Below the pieces are notes generated by a model. It saw nothing but the letters and a program-made list of their open reading frames with translations. It did no database searches and was not told the DNA's origin. 64,000 nt of DNA from Solenopsis invicta (Eukaryota; Arthropoda; Insecta; Hymenoptera; Formicidae). The DNA lies in the NCBI RefSeq assembly GCF_016802725.1, contig NC_052667.1, positions 20,854,346-20,918,345 on the forward strand, given 5' to 3'. The translations under genes and the position numbers were made by a program. This document shows, in pieces, positions 51,066 through 62,822 of the stretch (positions within the stretch are counted from its first letter, which is position 1; every line of letters starts with the position of its first letter).

Positions 51066-54000
51066 CAATTTGCGGATAAGTTCTGTGTACACGACACTAA
51101 GAGCTACCTCAGAGAAATCACCGAGTAAAGAAAGCGAGAGCAAGATCTTTTAGACATGATATTAATGTATATTAACTATAAGACACATAAAACTGCTAAT
51201 TATCGAGGAAAGCAATTCTTTCCTTCTCTAACATTTTAACAAATTTCTTCTTTTTACATTCTTGTTATACAGGCTGTTATATAGGGTGTGCAATTTTAAT
51301 TTTATAAAGAAAACATGCAGTTCACCTTCGGCAGTGACGGTACTTTCGCTTATCTAGCAGAAAACAAGTATAAATAATCTTGAATCTAGTTAATATAATG
51401 TATCTATACCAAGTGATTGAAACTTAAAAAATTAATAGAATAATTCACATTTTACGTGCATAAAAAAAATAAGAATTAATTTTGAAACATGATTAATTTT
51501 CATCATCAATCTTCCATGAAGATTTTTTTAAATGTTCAATTTGACCGAGTTAAATTTCATACGTTAAATTTATTATTCAAAAAGTAAATAAATTTTTCGA
51601 AAACTGATTTATCTTTGATGCTTTGAATTATTTCTGTATTTCTCTTGAATAAATATTGAGAATGAAAGCGCGATATACCGCAAATTTTATGTATTCTCGT
51701 TCGAGAAATAAATTCGAAAAAGATAAGTAATGCTCGAGTCGATATCCGAATTCGTGCGTGAATCAACATTCTTGATCTTTTTGCTTTTATTTCGTATACG
51801 AATACGAAAGCGAAGTTATCGAGATTTGGCGCGGAAGACAAGACTGAAAAAAAATTACCCCGTCGCGTGATCCACTTTCAATGGCCCACCTCTCGGAGGC
51901 TGCTGAACATTTTATGCGCCTGAAATGGCCATATACTGAGATATAGTTCAATGAAAATAAACGAGAGCATCGATTTCCGCTTTGATTTTTGGCGCCTATC
52001 TTTTTCACTAGATATAAAAATATGTGTGAACGTCTATAGATTTCTATAAGCACAATACTAACTACATTCTTTACTTGTTATTCAAGGGGGCGTGAAATCG
52101 GTTTTTATCCTGTTATTATTATAATGTTATCTCATGAATAAGACTTATTTCCATTGTTATTGCATTAACTGCAATTAAAAATGAAGTAAAGCACCGAGTT
52201 ATTAGTAAGTTAACGGAACCGTCCCGACGCGAACGGAAGAGCAGAGATCGCGTTCAGGTGTTTGAGTTCTGCGTTTTACGTTCATCTGGATGTAACGGAC
52301 GCCGTCTGCTGCGTTCCACGATACGGTAGCCACACCTTTTACCCTCTATCTCTTTCCCGCTTTACGTGCAATAACGTCAAGATAATCCGTTCTCATTTCT
52401 TGCGCATCGTCTTGCGTGAATCTTCAAAGTCTGCCGGAGAAATTCTTCGGGCGGGGGGGCTAAAGCGTTCGGTAAAGGGCATCACGACCGCATTCCTCGA
52501 AACGAATCCGCGGCGCGTTAATATATTTATATGTCACCGTTTAAACGATACGATCTCAACAGAAAATTGAATTTGTCGTCAAGAAACCGCGCTGCACATT
52601 GGCGACACACCGGTTTTCCGGTATCTCGCGCTTCGTGTCCGAGATTACAGCAGTTTCTTGTCCGGCGATGTTGCGCGCGGCGAACGCGGAAATGAAGGAG
52701 CCGCAAGTAGATTGGAAAATGATTCGATTCACGCCGTCGACGGAGCCACGAGACGCGAGGTCGCGCCTTTCCCCCTCTTTTTTTTTTCTTTCCGCCTCGT
52801 CCCGATGTTACATTCGCGGAACTCTCGAGACCACGATGCGCCACCCGACAACGTTCAATCCTGTCCTTCCCGATCGATCGTCCTCGCGTCGCCACGCGTC
52901 GTGTATCGGCGTAAATTGGACAACCGTCAGGAGTTACTGAACGAGTTAAGGCGGGTAATTGCGCATCCGTCGGATGTTCTCCACAGACGAACGATCGCGC
53001 CTCGTCGTAAACAGTATACTCACGCGTATAATGGCCACTGTTCTTTATATTCTTACACTTATCACGCGCACTGTCGATGTCTACTCCTCCATTATACCGC
53101 TCGTATATTTCCTTGTCCGTCTAAAAAATATTAACGTCGCCCTGCGGATATATACGGGACGACTGAATAGATTTTCCCATGCAACGTTCTTTTTCTTTTG
53201 TCTCGATAAATACAGCTTGGATATTATATTCCGTATAATTGGACAGTCGGTTTCAATAGTACAAAGGGGAACTCGGATTCTATATCAAATTTTGCACTCA
53301 TATTGAATATAAAATCGGAAAACACAAATCCTTTTTTTTTTTTTTAAGATGGATTATTAAAATATTTAAAATACAATAAAAGCTTCAAGAAGTTGCATTA
53401 GTCTGAAAATACGTTGTCACGATAAAAATATTTCAATTCTTAAATTATAAATTTTGTTAAATGGTGTGATTGTGCGAGATAGCGTAACGATACTCGTAAT
53501 AATCCGAGAATTGCGATATTAGCAGGAATAGCGTGAGACTATTCTGATTACCAGAGAGTTCATCTGAATAACAATAAAATTTCCCATTCGAAGAAGAGAA
53601 TGCAGGACGCGCGTACTCGCTGCTTTCGCGGGGGGAGAAAAATAGTGCACGCAGATCACGGCGGGAATCAGATCAAGTTGTGCATATCGCTAATCCGCAT
53701 CTGTATGCATGAGCCGGCCGCAACGATTGAGAACGGTGCATTGTTCTCCGGAACAAGAGTGATCCCACCGAGATCGGTATCCCCGGTCTTAAAACCGTCT
53801 CACAGTCTCGGGTTCTGTTGCGCGCAAGAAGGCGAGCGAGGCTAGAGGACGCGGGGAGGGCGAGTACGATGGGATTTACGCTTCGGCTAATTTCATATAA
53901 CGTGGCATGGCCTAATTAACAGCGCACGCTGCGCCGATGGCAGTAACCAGCCGCCGGACTAACGAGCTTGTACTTCTCCCTGCCTTTAGACGCGTAACTA

Positions 54001-54963
54001 GAAGCCACTACGTCGTAGCGACCGCTGTCCGGCTTGCCGCGTGCTGCAAGTGTCTCGAACCCGCAAGTGCTTGGCGTATGTAACTAGCGAGCATGGCGTG
54101 TATGTTCAAGGGCGTCGCATAATGCCTCGCGCACGTGAAAGTCTCGCATCTGCGGGGTGGTTGCGCGGAGATTGTCGCACACGCGAGACTCTCCGATTGC
54201 CAAGCGCATCTCGTATACCGCGCACGTACGCAGCGAAGTACCCGACGCCAATTTTAACGACGAATACTTGGAAAATTTTCTTAAAGAGTTGTAAGTTTTT
54301 TTTTCCTCAAGGGAAAATTTCGATATTCGAGTATTCGGTGCGTGATATCATTGCTAAGTGAAGCTTTAGTAAAATATTTGTGAAAGCAACGTACATAGAG
54401 TTTCGCGCAACGAATATCCGCTCCGGATACACAAAATATGATTCTCGCTTAGAGTTTCGCTGACTCGGTTGCCGGTGAATAACTAACGGTGAATTTCTCT
54501 CGTTGAGACGGAAAGAATCTTCTTTCCGCTGTCTGATAGCAAATTTACGTACATATTGTTGCAAATTTATAAGTTGTGCAAGTTTTGGAAAAATACACGA
54601 ATTTAATAATGATGCGTCGTCAATTACTGCGAAAAGACTTAGAAACGGAATCTAGCTGAGCTTTCTTAGAGAACAACAAAAACTCTCTACTTCTCTGTCT
54701 CATTTAGCGTGAGACTTCAAACTTTGAACTTTGTTAACATTATATTAAATGTAATATTCTGCGAAGAGTAAGAGTCGATCTCACCGGTGCGGCGTTGCTT
54801 CTTCTTCCTAATAATACGAAATGCTCGTTTTGATTAGCAAACGGGCTCTTTCGGATAACTTGGGTTATTCAATCTGCCAACCGCGCGCTGAGAAAGGAAT
54901 ATAATGCGAAATAATGCAACATCATGTTAGAGTGCGGATAAAATACTTCTTGGCACTCCATTT

Positions 54964-54992
54964 TCTTCTCTTTCTCTCTCTCTCTCTCTCTG
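54964..54992. repeat. (CT)n microsatellite
   Basis: CT run of about 11 units after ttctcttt, ending at tgtctcg. Confidence 0.9.
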
Positions 54993-55205
54993 TCTCGCGG
55001 TGGTTATCGAGCTATCAGATAATAATATAGCGCTGTGCACATAATCTGACCCGAGTAGCAAGAAAGTAATGCTTTGCTGACCGAGAAATTATACGTTTCT
55101 GGATCGCCGGGTTAAACAAATCAAGTATGTGATTTCTCTCGAGATTTGTACGATTTCTAGATAATTAATGAGTTTAGAAAATTGTCTTTTACACCCCTTA
55201 GTGTA

Positions 55206-55563
55206 CACCCAGATAAAAGTTTCTTCGAGCCAAAAAAACTTCTTGTTGTTCAAATCAAAAAAATTTATGCGATTCAAGAAAAAGTCTCTTCGATTTGAAG
55301 ACATTTTTTGGTTGATCTTTAGAATTAAAAAAATATATTTTTAAAACCAGAACAACTAAATTATTTCTTACATTTCTGTCAGTACTTTCGTTAAATTAAA
55401 AAAAATTGTTTAAATTAAATAACTAATTTTTTTTTTTTAAAGACTAATAACGTCATTTTTTTAAATCAAATTTTTATTTTTTTAAAAGTATCTTTAGTTC
55501 AACTTAAAGAAACTAAGTTAAAGAAACGATTTCATCAATTTAAATATAACTCTTCTCTGGATG
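55206..55563. mobile_element. TA-flanked MITE with CACCCAGA/CATCCAGAG ends
   Basis: The element of about 358 bp begins cacccagataaaagtttctt after TA (55204-55205) and ends aactcttctctggatg before TA (55564-55565), giving diverged inverted tips. The interior holds further self-complementary segments (ttcgatttgaagaca, aaatcaaattttta, aaagaaactaagttaaagaa). It resembles the other TA-flanked elements in design but has a different tip sequence. No coding frame. Confidence 0.65.
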
Positions 55564-57683
55564 TATTTTTCAACAAAGAATTATGTTAAATACTTTTTAT
55601 GTATCACGTTATTATTGTCATCAATTTTTCAAATAAAAATAAATAACCCTGAGATACAATCTTTTTCATATTTAAATTCTTCATTACACCTAAAGCGATA
55701 TCACATTCGTGCTGCTCCTTGTAATATAAATTTTGCACTGAATCCAACGAGACTCACAGCCTCGAGCCTTTTCATTCTTGAAAGGCTCACTGTACACGCC
55801 TGAAACCCTAATTACGCCGGGCACGCCACATCGTTTAAACGTGCCCCTTATGCGGATATTTGATTCTAAAGTTACAATTAGTCGCTATCGCTATTCGCGG
55901 CCGCTATTAATCACGCTCGAGCCATTCTCCCGAAGAAACGGTTTCACCGTGCTTCAATCGCGTGGGCGCGAGCGCAATCGCGATGAACGGAGTTACGCGG
56001 AAGAAGAAGTGGCGAACGCGGTAGTGCATCGCGACTAGAAAGCCGCGTTAAGTCCCCCGTGTTATTGCGATCGACCATGCAACGCGACGCGCGGCGAACG
56101 AGCCACGCCGGGCGCGATCCGGGCGGGATTCCATCGCGGTGCAACGCGAAACGTCGGCGCCCAGTAAATCATACTTAGATTCAGCTGTTGAACTCATGAA
56201 GCAACGGCGAGTCTCGATCTCTTTCTCTGTTTCTCTTTCTTGACGCGATGCGCACCTCGTCCGTTGCCGCCGGCAATTCCTTCACGGTCTCTGCACGGTA
56301 GGCTGGTCAAGCCGGCTGTTAAAACCGAGACTTCCGCTTCTCGTCCCGGTCACTCGGTCACAAGCTGCCAAGTTGACACGACGCGTGTAACCGAAAGTAT
56401 CTTCTCTAATGCAGTTGCGCTGTACTTGAAACAAGAACATGGAAACGTTCGCGAACATTGCGATTCTTTCACGAATTCAAGATAGATTTTTCTTCAATGA
56501 AAATAAAAGTTAGAAATGCCTCTCAAAGTATTTGCATTAAAAGATAATGTGATTAAAAGATAATGTGTAATTAAGTTCTTATCCTTGTTATCCTTTGTAT
56601 TGATATTTTAGTAAAACAGAGATATAAAAAATGAATATTTTTGAGTTAATTATTACGTCAATAAAATGTTTTGATACATGTTGTTGCGTTATAATTAATT
56701 ATGTTTATATAAAATTAATTATTATACTGAAAGTATCAGAGTTGCTGAGAAAGTCATTTCATTAAAAGTTCATTATACAAAGTTATTTTGCGTAACAGCG
56801 AATCTCTCCGACTTAATGAGCACATAAAAACTGCGGTTTCTTCACGTATAATCAGTACGTTATGCATATGTCTGTATCATATTCAGGACGAATCTATCAC
56901 GCGGCCGATATTAATCGCCTATATCTATCTTTACCGCTACTATTATAGAATTTTTTTCGTCCGACGAAATGCAGATGAACTTTCCTCCTAGAAATATTAT
57001 TAATAACACCCTTCCGATCTTCCGGATGGATGATGAGTACCGACAGAACGCAAAATTGCTTTCTCCTCATTTCATTGATAAATGATGTCGACAGACACTA
57101 ATTGAGAGTGATCCGCATCTTTTGCTCTCTTCGCCGGTGGGAATCCCATAAATCACTGGCGCTGATTTAATTACGATCCACGAAGCCACGCTATAATTAC
57201 AGAAAAGCTTTACAATGATCGTAGATCATCGATCGATATCTGCACCTGTTTCATCTTCGCTCGTAACGCTTCCCAGCTATCCCCCGTTGTTCATTGTACT
57301 AATTATCTATCACGCGTAAAACATTTTACAGGTCCTTAGTATAATGATTGATCTACCTTGTCCAATATTAAATTACGAAATCATTTATCTTGGTTGAATA
57401 ATAATTTGATTGACTATTTCCAGTTTTCTACATGCCAGATAGAAATCCAGTACTGTCGTGGTTAATGTTATTTAGGAGGCCTATTCCAGATTTCAAATGA
57501 ATTAAACGCTATCTATCCGAGTTTCTGTTCAAGCGTACACTTTCCTATCCGTGATCCCGTGGGATCGGTACAGATTCTAGCATCACGAGTGAAAGGTGCG
57601 CCGGATTTTTTTTCGCGTGCCTTGATTTGTTCAAGTGATCGAGTTCTGTGCGAAGGAAACGAGCGAAGCGAAATACGAGACAG
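55564..57683. other. Spacer, no supported gene
   Basis: A CpG-rich part at 55800-56160 carries overlapping frames without domains. A 16-bp tandem duplication sits at 56536-56567. The rest shows nothing specific. Confidence 0.45.
56536..56567. repeat. 16-bp perfect tandem duplication
   Basis: attaaaagataatgtg occurs twice in a row without mismatch. Confidence 0.92.
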
Positions 57684-58233
57684 CGAACGTTCTGTTGATA
57701 TGAAAAAAAAATACATAAGTTTCAGTGGCACTTTTCATAATTTCGGAGTTCGTTATAAAAATAACGAAGAGTTCTGCAATTTTTATCCCTCTAAAAAAAA
57801 AAACAATAATAAAAAATGTACTAATTTCGCGAATAAAGCTCGATATCTCATCCACTAAAATACATGAAAACAATAAATATTAGTACATTTAACAAGAATT
57901 CCAGTCAATACTACCAGAGTTCTACCGATAATTGCAATTTCAAAAAAATTCACATAATTAACAATTTTTTTAAATATTAAAAATTGCAATTATTGGTAGA
58001 ACTCTGATAGTACTGACTGGAATTCTTGTCAAATGTACAAATATTTATTGTTTTCTTATACTTTAGAGGATGATATCTTAATTCGCAAAATTAGTACATT
58101 TTTTTCATTATTGTTTTTTTAAAGGAATAAAAATGGTACAACTCTTCGTTATTTTTATAACAAGTTCCGAAATTATAAAAAATTCCACTGGGACCTCATA
58201 GTATGTTTTTTTTTTCATATTAACGGAACATCG
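57684..58233. mobile_element. Long palindromic element, about 550 bp (family 2)
   Basis: Two arms of about 260 bp are near-complete reverse complements. The left tip cgaacgttctgttgatatg opposes catattaacggaacatcg on the right. Inner landmarks are tttataaaaataacgaag-type sequence opposing cttcgttatttttataac, and gaattccagtcaatact (about 57897-57913) opposing agtactgactggaattc (about 58008-58024). Arms this similar suggest a young insertion or maintained pairing. There is no transposase frame. The same tip and about 90 bp of arm recur at 62404-62502. Confidence 0.88.
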
Positions 58234-58837
58234 CAGCGGCGGCGGTGGCTCTGTATCGTAATATCTATTTAAATGGAGTTGGACCAACCAATTAGAATTT
58301 GCGGAAATGTCGGCGAGGCCGAGAATGATCAGTAGCGAGATTTCGCTTTCAAATCTGCGCAAATACCCGCGGCTATCCCATTATTTCTTCTTTTTTTTCC
58401 TCATTTTCTTTTTACGTACAAGCCTGTTTTCGCGTACAGCACACGAGTGTTACCCTGAGGCTTGGACTTGAGAGGAGAGGGTATCCGGGCGAACGCGAGA
58501 CTTTATAAATTGTAGGCGGTGGCTGCACGATCTTATCCGCATCTCGATCGCGGCTGCCGATTCCCCGGTTGGCGGCGAGACAGCTCTCAAAGCCTGCAGC
58601 CGCTTTATAAAATGAGAAATATAAGAAAATTCACCGCTGTCTCTTCCACCGACGACCGCTCACCTCCGCGATCGGTCTTGGCATCGAGCAATCGATAGAG
58701 CAATCAACGACACGGAAGAAGCGAGATATACTTTTCTATGCATTGTTCGAGAGAGGTAGTAGAATTAAAAATATTTAATGTTTGTGTCAAAAGTACCATA
58801 AAGTGACACTTCATGCATTAAATTTCATGCACATTTA
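58234..58837. other. Spacer, no supported gene
   Basis: Mixed-composition DNA with no open frame of note and no recognised motif. Confidence 0.5.
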
Positions 58838-59177
58838 CTAAAAAAAAGAGACTAATATAACTAAATATTTAATTAAAACTATTGCACCAAAGCCTAATAA
58901 TTATTATCTAAACTTTATTTAATAATCAAGCTCAAATAATAATTATTAGGCTTTGGTGAAATAGTTTCAATTGAATATGCAGTTAATATAATCAAATATT
59001 TAGTAATATTTAATAAATTTAATGAATATTTATTAATCATTGATTAATTATTGTTATTATGTTTGTTTACTATTAATTAATAAATATTACTAAATATTTG
59101 ATTATATTAATCAAACATTCATTTAAAATTATTTCACCAAAGCTTAATTATCATTAACAAAATCTTTTTTTTCAGTG
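58838..59177. mobile_element. Three-armed inverted-repeat element with CAGTG end (family 1-like)
   Basis: The right end aaaaatcttttttttcagtg is followed by TA, and the left end ctaaaaaaaagagact follows TA. The arm motif occurs three times: attgcaccaaagcctaat (58882-58899, plus), attaggctttggtgaaatag (58943-58962, inverted) and atttcaccaaagcttaatta (59130-59149, plus). A second motif, aaatatttgattatatt, is also present in both orientations. This looks like an element nested in, or duplicated from, a related one. Confidence 0.7.
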
Positions 59178-59317
59178 TATTTTTCAGTGATACGTGAAAA
59201 GAACGGTTTTTGCTAAAAATTTAGTTGGCTACAAATCTAAAAATAATTTTGTTAAGTCATCAAAATAATTATGATTGACTCTCAAACTGAATTACTAGAA
59301 TGTCAAAATTTTTTACA

Positions 59318-59455
59318 TTATTGCTCATCATCATGTTTGAACATCCATCACAATTATTTCGATGGTCCAATAAAATTATTTTCAGATCCGTATCCAGCTA
59401 AATATTTAAATACTTCATCAAAATCGTTCTTTTCTTTCGAATTTCATGACATTAT
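59318..59455 (+). repeat. Segment resembling part of 31920-32020
   Basis: attgctcatcatcatgtttg and ttttcagatccgtatccagctaaat followed by cttcatcaaaatcgttctttt echo attactcattatatttgaat and ttttcagatctgtatttagctaaat followed by ctctaataaaatcggtttttt at 31927-32015, with an extra 30 bp or so between them here. An open frame of 79 codons (59271-59510) covers this copy, whereas the other copy is interrupted. It may be a decayed dispersed repeat or a relic coding segment. Confidence 0.45.
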
Positions 59456-61252
59456 TACCAGTGTGATTGACAAATGTAACAAAAATGTCGACGACTTTTA
59501 TTCGGATTAAAAATGATAATATCTTTAGCACGCGATAATATTCATCGCGTCAATTAGAAAGGGTAAATCATTGGCATGGAGATATAATTCCCTCTTCTCT
59601 CATTACATCCCCGAATAACATGTGATGAATCACGAGTATCCTAAGAGCGGCGTGGCATCTTTGTTAATTAATTGCATTACGGCACGCGTAAGTCGGCTAT
59701 TATCTCATTGCGGACGTAGGGAGCGGAGAGCTCGGAAACGCAAGATAGAAAATAAAGGGAATCCTCGCGCGAGCAACGCGATGCGGCGGCGCGCCTTCAA
59801 CGAGCGTAGTTTATTAACTTGGCCACTTTTAATAGCGACACAAAGCGATGCATCTCGGCAAACGGGCACGCACGCTCTTGCAGAGGTACGACATTCGTGC
59901 GCAATAATCCATGTCGGACGATGCGAGGTGCACGCTCCTCTATCTCTCCCCGCCGCAGGGAGAGACATCGCTTTAATTCAGAAATACCGCTCCTCTCCTC
60001 CCCCCTGCCCCGGAACCGGCTTATACATCGCGCATTCCCGACGATCGTTCTTTATAACCAGGGATTAACAATGAAAAATGTTTCGCGTTCGCATTCGTAT
60101 GAGAGAAAAACAACGCGTTTTATTTTCGTTTCTTTCGTTTCCACGTCGTTTTCGTTTCCGTGAATCGCCACGACAAACCGGTTAAAATCTACTTTTACAC
60201 GTTGCTGCAATGGAAATTGTAAAGACGATGTGAGATATTTTTATCTGTATAAAAAAGTAACGTTCGCGAGAAGCAAGTATCAATGATCAAATATATTTCT
60301 AAACATGTTGCACAAATCAACATGTGAAGATATAAGAATTTAAATAATACTCAAAGGACAGATATGGATAATTGAATACTAATAACTCGGTTGTATCTTA
60401 ACTGCCAATTTCATTGAAAGATTATCGTATTATATTACAAAAGCAATGAATAAAACTGTTTTAGGGATAGAAAATTGGATTACAATCAAGATTACATTTA
60501 ACGAAAAGAGAAATTATATATACCCATATTCTAATCAAAGAAAATTTGAAATGTCTTTGTTCATTTTGTCATTATGTTCCGTTAAGCTTTTAATCCTTGA
60601 TCGAGGCAAATGTATTCAAAAAGGAAGAAGGGTAGTAGCATGGTGGCTCAAACTGTCCAATGTCGAACAGGTGCAGTGTAAGGCACTTGTGTATGCATTC
60701 TGCACACTCGGTTAAAGAGATACGTTAAACACCAATATGTATAAAGCCAAAATGGCTAGGAAACCACGTTGTTGAGCTTTGTGCAGTCACCGTACCGACA
60801 ATATGACTGGTCCATAAAACAAACAATGCATTACATTTGCATTATCTCGATATCGCATAATTATGGTATTGAATAATTGGCATCGGCTCGTATCCATTAT
60901 CGAGTCGCTTCGTAAATCTGTTAGGAGATTATTTGCAGAACGATTTTATTAAATTGATTTCCATGAAAATATTGTTTGCGAAAATTCTGAAATAATACAC
61001 TGAAGAGAAATAATACGTTTAATTCCATTAGCAGTGGATATGAAGTTTTTAGGATTGTCACTTCATAATTTTAATCAATTTTTTTTTTCTAGAATAACAA
61101 AGAAAACTTGATTTTATGCACAGTTAATAACAAAAAACACAAGAAAATACTGTAGCAAACATGTACATAGATTCATTTTTTTCTTCATTCTCTACAGATA
61201 TATAATTTTCAGTTGAGGATTAAATTATATAACTTCTTCGCTTTAATCTCAA
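59456..61252. other. Spacer upstream of the right-hand gene
   Basis: No gene supported. Frames at 59622-60163 overlap on both strands in CpG-rich DNA and are judged chance. An 89-codon frame at 60446-60715 has no domain or splice sites. The promoter of the gene starting near 61253 may lie here, but no motif can be assigned. Confidence 0.4.
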
Positions 61253-61463
61253 ATGCAATTCAAATCGATCGTTGAATTTGTCGATAATGTTTTTCAAGTT
61301 ACACTTTCAAGATCCACTTTCAATAACTTCGTTTTACTATTAATTACGACATTGACATTAAGACGATCGATTACGATGACGTCAAAAGTCCAAGTTGTAC
61401 TACGTTTATGCATACGTCAAGACACCTTAGAACCGACCACCGGTGTTTCACAATGTCCTACCG
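61253..61463 (+). CDS. Candidate first exon of an unidentified plus-strand gene
   Basis: The frame opens at 61253 and runs without a stop to a consensus donor (ccg|gtgagt; the intron starts at 61464). A second ATG at 61373 starts a shorter, more natural-looking peptide beginning MTSKVQVVLRLC and ending VSQCPT. The exon ends in phase 1. Joining it to the exon at 62246 keeps the frame open and turns the split codon into Glu. I do not recognise the protein. The true start, or whether an acceptor exists within this frame, cannot be settled. The intron to the next exon would be 782 bp. Confidence 0.4.
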
Positions 61464-62245
61464 GTGAGTTCTACTGATTTACTTCCGACTTACAAGATAG
61501 CCCGGGACTGAGACACGACTGTACTTTCGCGATTAATAAGGCAGATAGCGAAAAGTGAAGTAATTCAGCCGTTGTGGAAATACGTGACGGGTAAGCGTCA
61601 GCGTGTAGTTCCTGAATAGTACTGACTTAGGCAACATATTTCCGGGAACATTATTATCTGAGATCAATGTTACGCATATTTATTTGACTGCCGTTTTTTA
61701 CGCTATTTAGCGGCGGATCTAAGATCGCAAGGGTACGAAATTAGTTACTCTAAAATTTATATGATGTTTAAATGAGGTAATAAACGATATTGTACGATAT
61801 GAAAATTAAATTTACTATACTGTTAGCTAATTTAAAATGCATCGTAAATGTATAAACAAAAACAAAATTAATTGTAGATATTTTTTAGTCCATAAGTTCC
61901 CGATTTTATTATTTGTTTATAATAGATAAAAAGAAATAAACAGTGAGAAAACGTGTTAAGTAATATTTAATTAGATATTTGGGCAATATATATTACGATC
62001 GTGTCATTGTATTTAAGTGAAAATTCCGTGTTTAAGCGATTATCATCAGAGAAATCGAGACGAAACCTTATAGAGCGGAAATCGTAATTAATGGGCTACA
62101 TAATCGAAATTAATGTCGTGTCAGATATGGTAATAGCCCGATCTTGATACAATCGGATTCGATACGACCGAGTAGAAATCTCGGATAGAAAAGTAAATGT
62201 TAATACACGTAGTTCAGATTAGACCGAGGGTCCAAGTCCCCACAG

Positions 62246-62392
62246 AAACTTTCCTCCGGTTCTCGCGTGACCCGACTTACTTCGAAGAGATCACGCTCGC
62301 TTCTTTAGATCTTACGGCACAAAGAACAAAGCAACCTATCGACATGTTCCACTTCTGGTTCCTCGAAAGAAAGCGACCTGATCCTGGATCTG
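62246..62392 (+). CDS. Internal exon of an unidentified plus-strand gene
   Basis: An open frame of about 49 codons lies between an acceptor (gtccccacag) and a perfect consensus donor (tctg|gtaagt, intron from 62393). The peptide looks like a real protein: TFLRFSRDPTYFEEITLA, then QPIDMFHFWFLERKRPDP. It is markedly less AT-rich than its flanks. An alternative acceptor (gtagttcag) would start the exon at 62218 in the same frame and add IRPRVQVPTE. I do not recognise the family. The exon ends in phase 1, so at least one more exon is expected beyond the window. The following intron holds repeated DNA (62404-62502 and 62823 onward). Confidence 0.6.
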
Positions 62393-62403
62393 GTAAGTTG
62401 GCA

Positions 62404-62502
62404 CGAAATTCTGTTAATATGAAAAAAAAAAAATACACAGAGTTTTCATAGTTCCGGAGTTCCTTATAAAAATAACAAAGATTTCTGCATTTTTTTACCC
62501 GT
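62404..62502 (+). mobile_element. Partial copy of the 57684 palindromic family
   Basis: cgaaattctgttaatatg followed by an A run, cagagttttcatagttccg, ccttataaaaataacaaag and atttctgcattttttta matches the left arm of the 57684-58233 palindrome over about 95 bp. The copy starts 12 bases inside an intron, right after its donor. No opposite arm was seen before the window ends, so this is either a broken copy or the left end of a longer element extending past 64000. Confidence 0.75.
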
Positions 62503-62577
62503 TTGCATTTTTAGACTTGTCGTGCTAGATTCGCGAAGTTAGCAGATTTTTTCAGTTTTGCATTTCCTATGTAAAAA

Positions 62578-62650
62578 AGTGCATTGCATTGATACCGAAA
62601 TCTCAAAGTTTAATTATTGTTGTCGCTTTTTCAATGTGCTGACTGATTGT
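62578..62650 (+). repeat. Repeat segment A, first copy
   Basis: gtgcattgcattgatacc, gaaatctcaaagttta and ttgttgtcgctttttcaatg followed by tgctga match 63938-64000, where the same order is cut off by the window edge. It sits before the 568-bp tandem units, giving the order A-B-B-A. Confidence 0.8.
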
Positions 62651-62822
62651 CATTCAGCGTTTACTTCGTGACCGACAGATCGCGTATTTGGACTATGTAT
62701 ATTGAGGAGTTAATAATGTAATATTCAATTTGCAATTTGTATGAAATTATGTAATATTAGAAACTTTGTAGCGTGCGCCTGTTTTGTTTAATAATAAGAA
62801 GAATTATACTTAAGAAACAAAA

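Larger units (their letters stand above)
40900..55205. other. Long intergenic or intronic stretch, no supported gene
   Basis: No exon could be supported over about 14 kb. CpG-rich patches with overlapping frames lie at 43500-43900, 47390-47540, 48900-49090 and 52440-53000. The last includes a 158-codon frame (52658-53134) that overlaps frames on both strands. AT-rich parts lie at 43000-43400, 44560-44740, 46300-46660 and 47640-48010. Microsatellites lie at 44754, 51037 and 54964, a 14-bp tandem repeat at 49792, and a T run at 53332-53345. It could be a large intron of an unseen gene. Confidence 0.4.

Noticed and set aside
60997..61020. tacactgaagagaaat as another left tip of the CACTG MITE group
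   Set aside because: No matching inverted right end was found within several hundred bases.
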